Notes under the pieces: model-generated
Told to the model about the DNA's origin: nothing
What the model saw: only the letters and a program-made list of their open reading frames with translations
The model's database searches: none
Origin: DASZXJ01 sp035545895
Lineage (GTDB): Bacteria > Planctomycetota > Phycisphaerae > Tepidisphaerales > Tepidisphaeraceae
Length of the DNA: 14,159 bases
NCBI GenBank assembly: GCA_035545895.1
Contig: DASZXJ010000062.1
Span: forward strand, 1-14,159
Direction: 5' to 3'
Program-made: the position numbers and the translations under genes
Shown here: positions 12,462 to 14,159 of the stretch, piece after piece
How positions within the stretch are numbered: position 1 is the first letter of the stretch
Layout of the letters: every line of letters begins with the position of its first letter

Positions 12462-12661
12462 GCTTAAAGAACGAACAAGAACTGGCCAACACACGCGTGA
12501 AGCTGGCGCGACTCGAGGCCAGGTATCAATCGCTGGCCACGGAAACAGGCGGGGATGAAGAACTTCGCGAAATGACAGCGGAGTCATTGCAACGAACGAT
12601 CAACCAGTTCAAAGAAGAGATCGCGCGTTACGAAACTCATCAACCCGTGCGCGGAAATTAG
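12458..12661 (+). CDS. Small helical partner protein of the DUF6932 gene
   Basis: 67 residues, charged and almost wholly helical (NEQELANTRVKLARLEARYQ, then LQRTINQFKEEIARYET), probably an antiparallel helical hairpin or coiled coil without a DNA-binding helix-turn-helix. It starts at a GTG that overlaps the DUF6932 stop (GTGA) and has a very strong ribosome site, so it is translated with its neighbour, possibly in excess. From memory, small proteins with this E-x-x-x-T-x-x-x-I/L-x-x-L-E style recur beside such NTase-like or toxin genes, but no family name can be given. It could be an antidote or a multimerising partner (inference). It converges on the DUF1080 gene, 24 bases apart. Confidence 0.7.
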   Translation: MSLKNEQELANTRVKLARLEARYQSLATETGGDEELREMTAESLQRTINQFKEEIARYETHQPVRGN

Positions 12662-12685
12662 TCCTTCGATCCACAATCGATCATC

Positions 12686-12754
12686 TCAATTCAACTTCTT
12701 CAACCAAACATTCCTCACCGACACCTTCGTCGTCGCTTCGATTTCAATCCCGAT
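12686..12754. repeat. Direct repeat shared with 11914-11982 (DUF1080 3' end)
   Basis: The last 23 codons, stop included, of the intact DUF1080 gene match 11914-11982 in the same orientation (63/69 identical). The two copies bracket about 700 bases that carry the DUF6932 pair. Confidence 0.88.
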
Positions 12755-14155
12755 CTGCCCAGTCCAGTTGTTGGATGAGGTGGGATCATCATCGATCATG
12801 ACGGACATGAGCTGCCCGTTGATGATGTGGATGAACGTGGGGCCGCGGGCGATGATGGTGTATTCGTTCCAGTCGTTTTGCTTGATGAACTTGGCCATCT
12901 CCGTGCGGTCGCCGATGTTGGCCATCAGGCGGCGCGGGCTCATGCCGTAGCCTTCGACAACCTGGCCGCGCCAGGCCATGATGCGCATCGGCGTGTTTTC
13001 GGAATAGAACTGCCCGGAATATTTGGCGGTGGTGTCGCGACTCGGCCAGAAGTCCGCCTGCGGGCCGGTCATCATCCAGTTGAGATTGGTCGGGCCCGCG
13101 TTGGCGATGACATTGGGCTGGACCGCGGTCAGCCACGGAATGCCTGTCTTGCTGCGATACTGAATGCCCGTACCGCCGGCACCTTCGATTTTGATTTCGC
13201 ATTTGAGCGTGAAATCGTGGGCTTCGATATCGCGATAAGCGATGTATGTGTTGCCGCTGGGGTTTTGAGGCGTCGATTCTCCGACCATCGCGCCATCCTC
13301 AACGCGCCAGAATTTCGGATTGCCGTCCCACCCTTTAAGGCTCGTTCCATCGAACAGCGAAACGTAGCCGACGTGATCGTTGAAATCGATCGGCTGAGGT
13401 TCGGAGAATGAGCCGGAAACGATCACGCCGTTGTTGACGACCAGCGCAGCCAATTGGTCGGGCGAAAGCTTTTCCGGTGAAGATTGAATCTTCGCAATGC
13501 CGTCCGCGCGAATGTTGGCTAGTTGCAGTTCAAGATTACCGATGGCCTCGACCTTGGCAGTGATGGCGGCATCATCGCGCGGATCAGCGAAAGAAGCAGC
13601 CGCGAGTTCCGTGCGGGCAGTTGCGAGTGATTGAGTCGCCTGCTGCACCGTACCGGTCAATTGCATGAGCGCCGAAACCTGGTTGGAAGTCATGTTCGGG
13701 ATGCCGCCATTGGCCGGTGAACCCCCGCCGCGACCCGCAGGGACTGCATTATTAAGAGATGCAATTTGCACTGGCGCAAGCTTGTCCGATGAAGACTGAA
13801 TCTTCGCCAGCGCGCCTGCGCGGGCATTGGCCAGAGCGAGTTCGGCGGTTTTGACGGCCTGGACCTTGGAGTTGATGGCTGAGTCATCGCGAGGCAAGGC
13901 CAACGAGATCGCGAGCAATTCCCGCCGAACATTGGCCAGCGCTTCGGTCAACGGCGCGAGATCCGCATTCATCTGAGAGAGGACCGCATTCTGTGCGGGC
14001 GTGGCATTGGGAATGGCGCCGCGTCCGCCCCGACGACCAGCGGCACCCTGGGGTTGGGTGGCCGGCTGCGCAAACGCAGTGCTGCCAATCAAAACGCCTC
14101 CCATCATCAAACACGCCAGGACCAGTCGCAGGTGGATGGAGTCGGACGATTTCAT
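12686..14155 (-). CDS. Secreted DUF1080 (3-keto-disaccharide hydrolase-like) protein with duplicated helical N-region
   Basis: 489 residues. A signal peptide (about 1-29, ending STAFA before QPATQ) is followed by a Gly/Arg-rich stretch, RRGGRGA. Two tandem units of about 90 residues come next (48-136 and 152-241), separated by a glycine-rich linker. Each unit begins IPN-x-T, contains PRDD-(S/A)-AI-x-(S/A)-KV-(Q/E)-A-(V/I), and ends AKIQSS-x-(D/E)-KL-x-P-x-Q. The layout resembles Spy/CpxP LTxxQ-type helical domains. The DUF1080 jelly-roll fills about 262-489: YVSLFDGTSLKGWDG, FWRVEDGAMVGES, FTLKCEIKIEGAGGTGIQYR, DWNEYTIIARGPTFIHIING, and IGIEIEATTKVSVRNVWLKK at the end. DUF1080 proteins bind or cleave sugars and are greatly expanded in planctomycetes. 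The ATG at 14155 lies 4 bases from the window edge, so the promoter is outside and a slightly earlier start cannot be excluded. Confidence 0.88.
   Translation of the reverse strand: MKSSDSIHLRLVLACLMMGGVLIGSTAFAQPATQPQGAAGRRGGRGAIPNATPAQNAVLSQMNADLAPLTEALANVRRELLAISLALPRDDSAINSKVQAVKTAELALANARAGALAKIQSSSDKLAPVQIASLNNAVPAGRGGGSPANGGIPNMTSNQVSALMQLTGTVQQATQSLATARTELAAASFADPRDDAAITAKVEAIGNLELQLANIRADGIAKIQSSPEKLSPDQLAALVVNNGVIVSGSFSEPQPIDFNDHVGYVSLFDGTSLKGWDGNPKFWRVEDGAMVGESTPQNPSGNTYIAYRDIEAHDFTLKCEIKIEGAGGTGIQYRSKTGIPWLTAVQPNVIANAGPTNLNWMMTGPQADFWPSRDTTAKYSGQFYSENTPMRIMAWRGQVVEGYGMSPRRLMANIGDRTEMAKFIKQNDWNEYTIIARGPTFIHIINGQLMSVMIDDDPTSSNNWTGQIGIEIEATTKVSVRNVWLKKLN
13433..14014 (-). repeat. Two tandem copies of a ~90-residue coding unit inside the DUF1080 gene
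   Basis: The unit at 13748-14014 (residues 48-136) and the unit at 13433-13702 (residues 152-241) align over their whole length at protein level, from IPN-x-T through PRDD-x-AI and AKIQSS to an NN end. The two have drifted apart, so the duplication is not recent. Confidence 0.8.
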
Positions 14156-14159
14156 ACAT

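Noticed and set aside
12827..13411. 194-codon plus-strand frame antisense to the DUF1080 domain
   Set aside because: Shadow of well-conserved DUF1080 coding sequence; no ribosome site or motif.

Overview
The window looks like a chromosomal stretch from a Planctomycetota bacterium, most likely Phycisphaerae-like. This is inferred from a DUF1080 (3-keto-disaccharide hydrolase-type) secreted protein, a planctomycete-style REP-associated transposase, TTTAGCCC-edged palindromic repeats, and secreted GDSL and GH43 hydrolases. No rRNA, tRNA, CRISPR array or classical insertion sequence was recognised.

Layout. 1-1185 is a glycerate kinase that lacks only its extreme N-terminus. Its 3' end runs into a small cassette at 1119-1731: an IS200-like tyrosine transposase (RAYT) flanked by two inverted copies of a two-hairpin REP. 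On the minus strand follows clpB (1744-4374). Upstream of clpB lie a possible heat-shock-type promoter and a second, different REP pair (4565-4628). Rightward on the plus strand come a phage-type ASCH-domain gene, folE (GTP cyclohydrolase I) overlapping a GT-C membrane glycosyltransferase, and a small membrane-anchored protein of unknown function. Then comes a two-gene unit: a TPR protein fused to an iron-trafficking (YggX-like) domain, and a secreted GDSL hydrolase. A secreted GH43 glycosidase closes the plus-strand run.

10.8-12.7 kb is an accessory patch of small genes. It holds a HIRAN-domain protein, an addiction-module antitoxin with a palindromic operator but only a 32-codon toxin stub, and a broken C-terminal copy of the neighbouring DUF1080 gene. 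It also holds a translationally coupled pair: a DUF6932-type nucleotidyltransferase-like protein and a small helical partner. The broken copy and the true 3' end of the DUF1080 gene form a 69-bp direct repeat (63/69 identical) around the DUF6932 pair. The window ends with that DUF1080 gene, whose N-terminal half contains two tandem copies of a roughly 90-residue helical unit.

Themes. Carbohydrate metabolism and turnover (glycerate kinase, GT-C, GH43, DUF1080, GDSL) and stress protection (ClpB, YggX-like) are punctuated by small mobile or selfish elements. The most informative signals are the REP-RAYT-REP cassette that rewrote a neighbour's C-terminus, the DUF6932 pair between DUF1080 repeats, the TPR-YggX fusion and the duplicated helical unit in the DUF1080 protein. 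Family calls rest on motifs read by eye; no database search was run.
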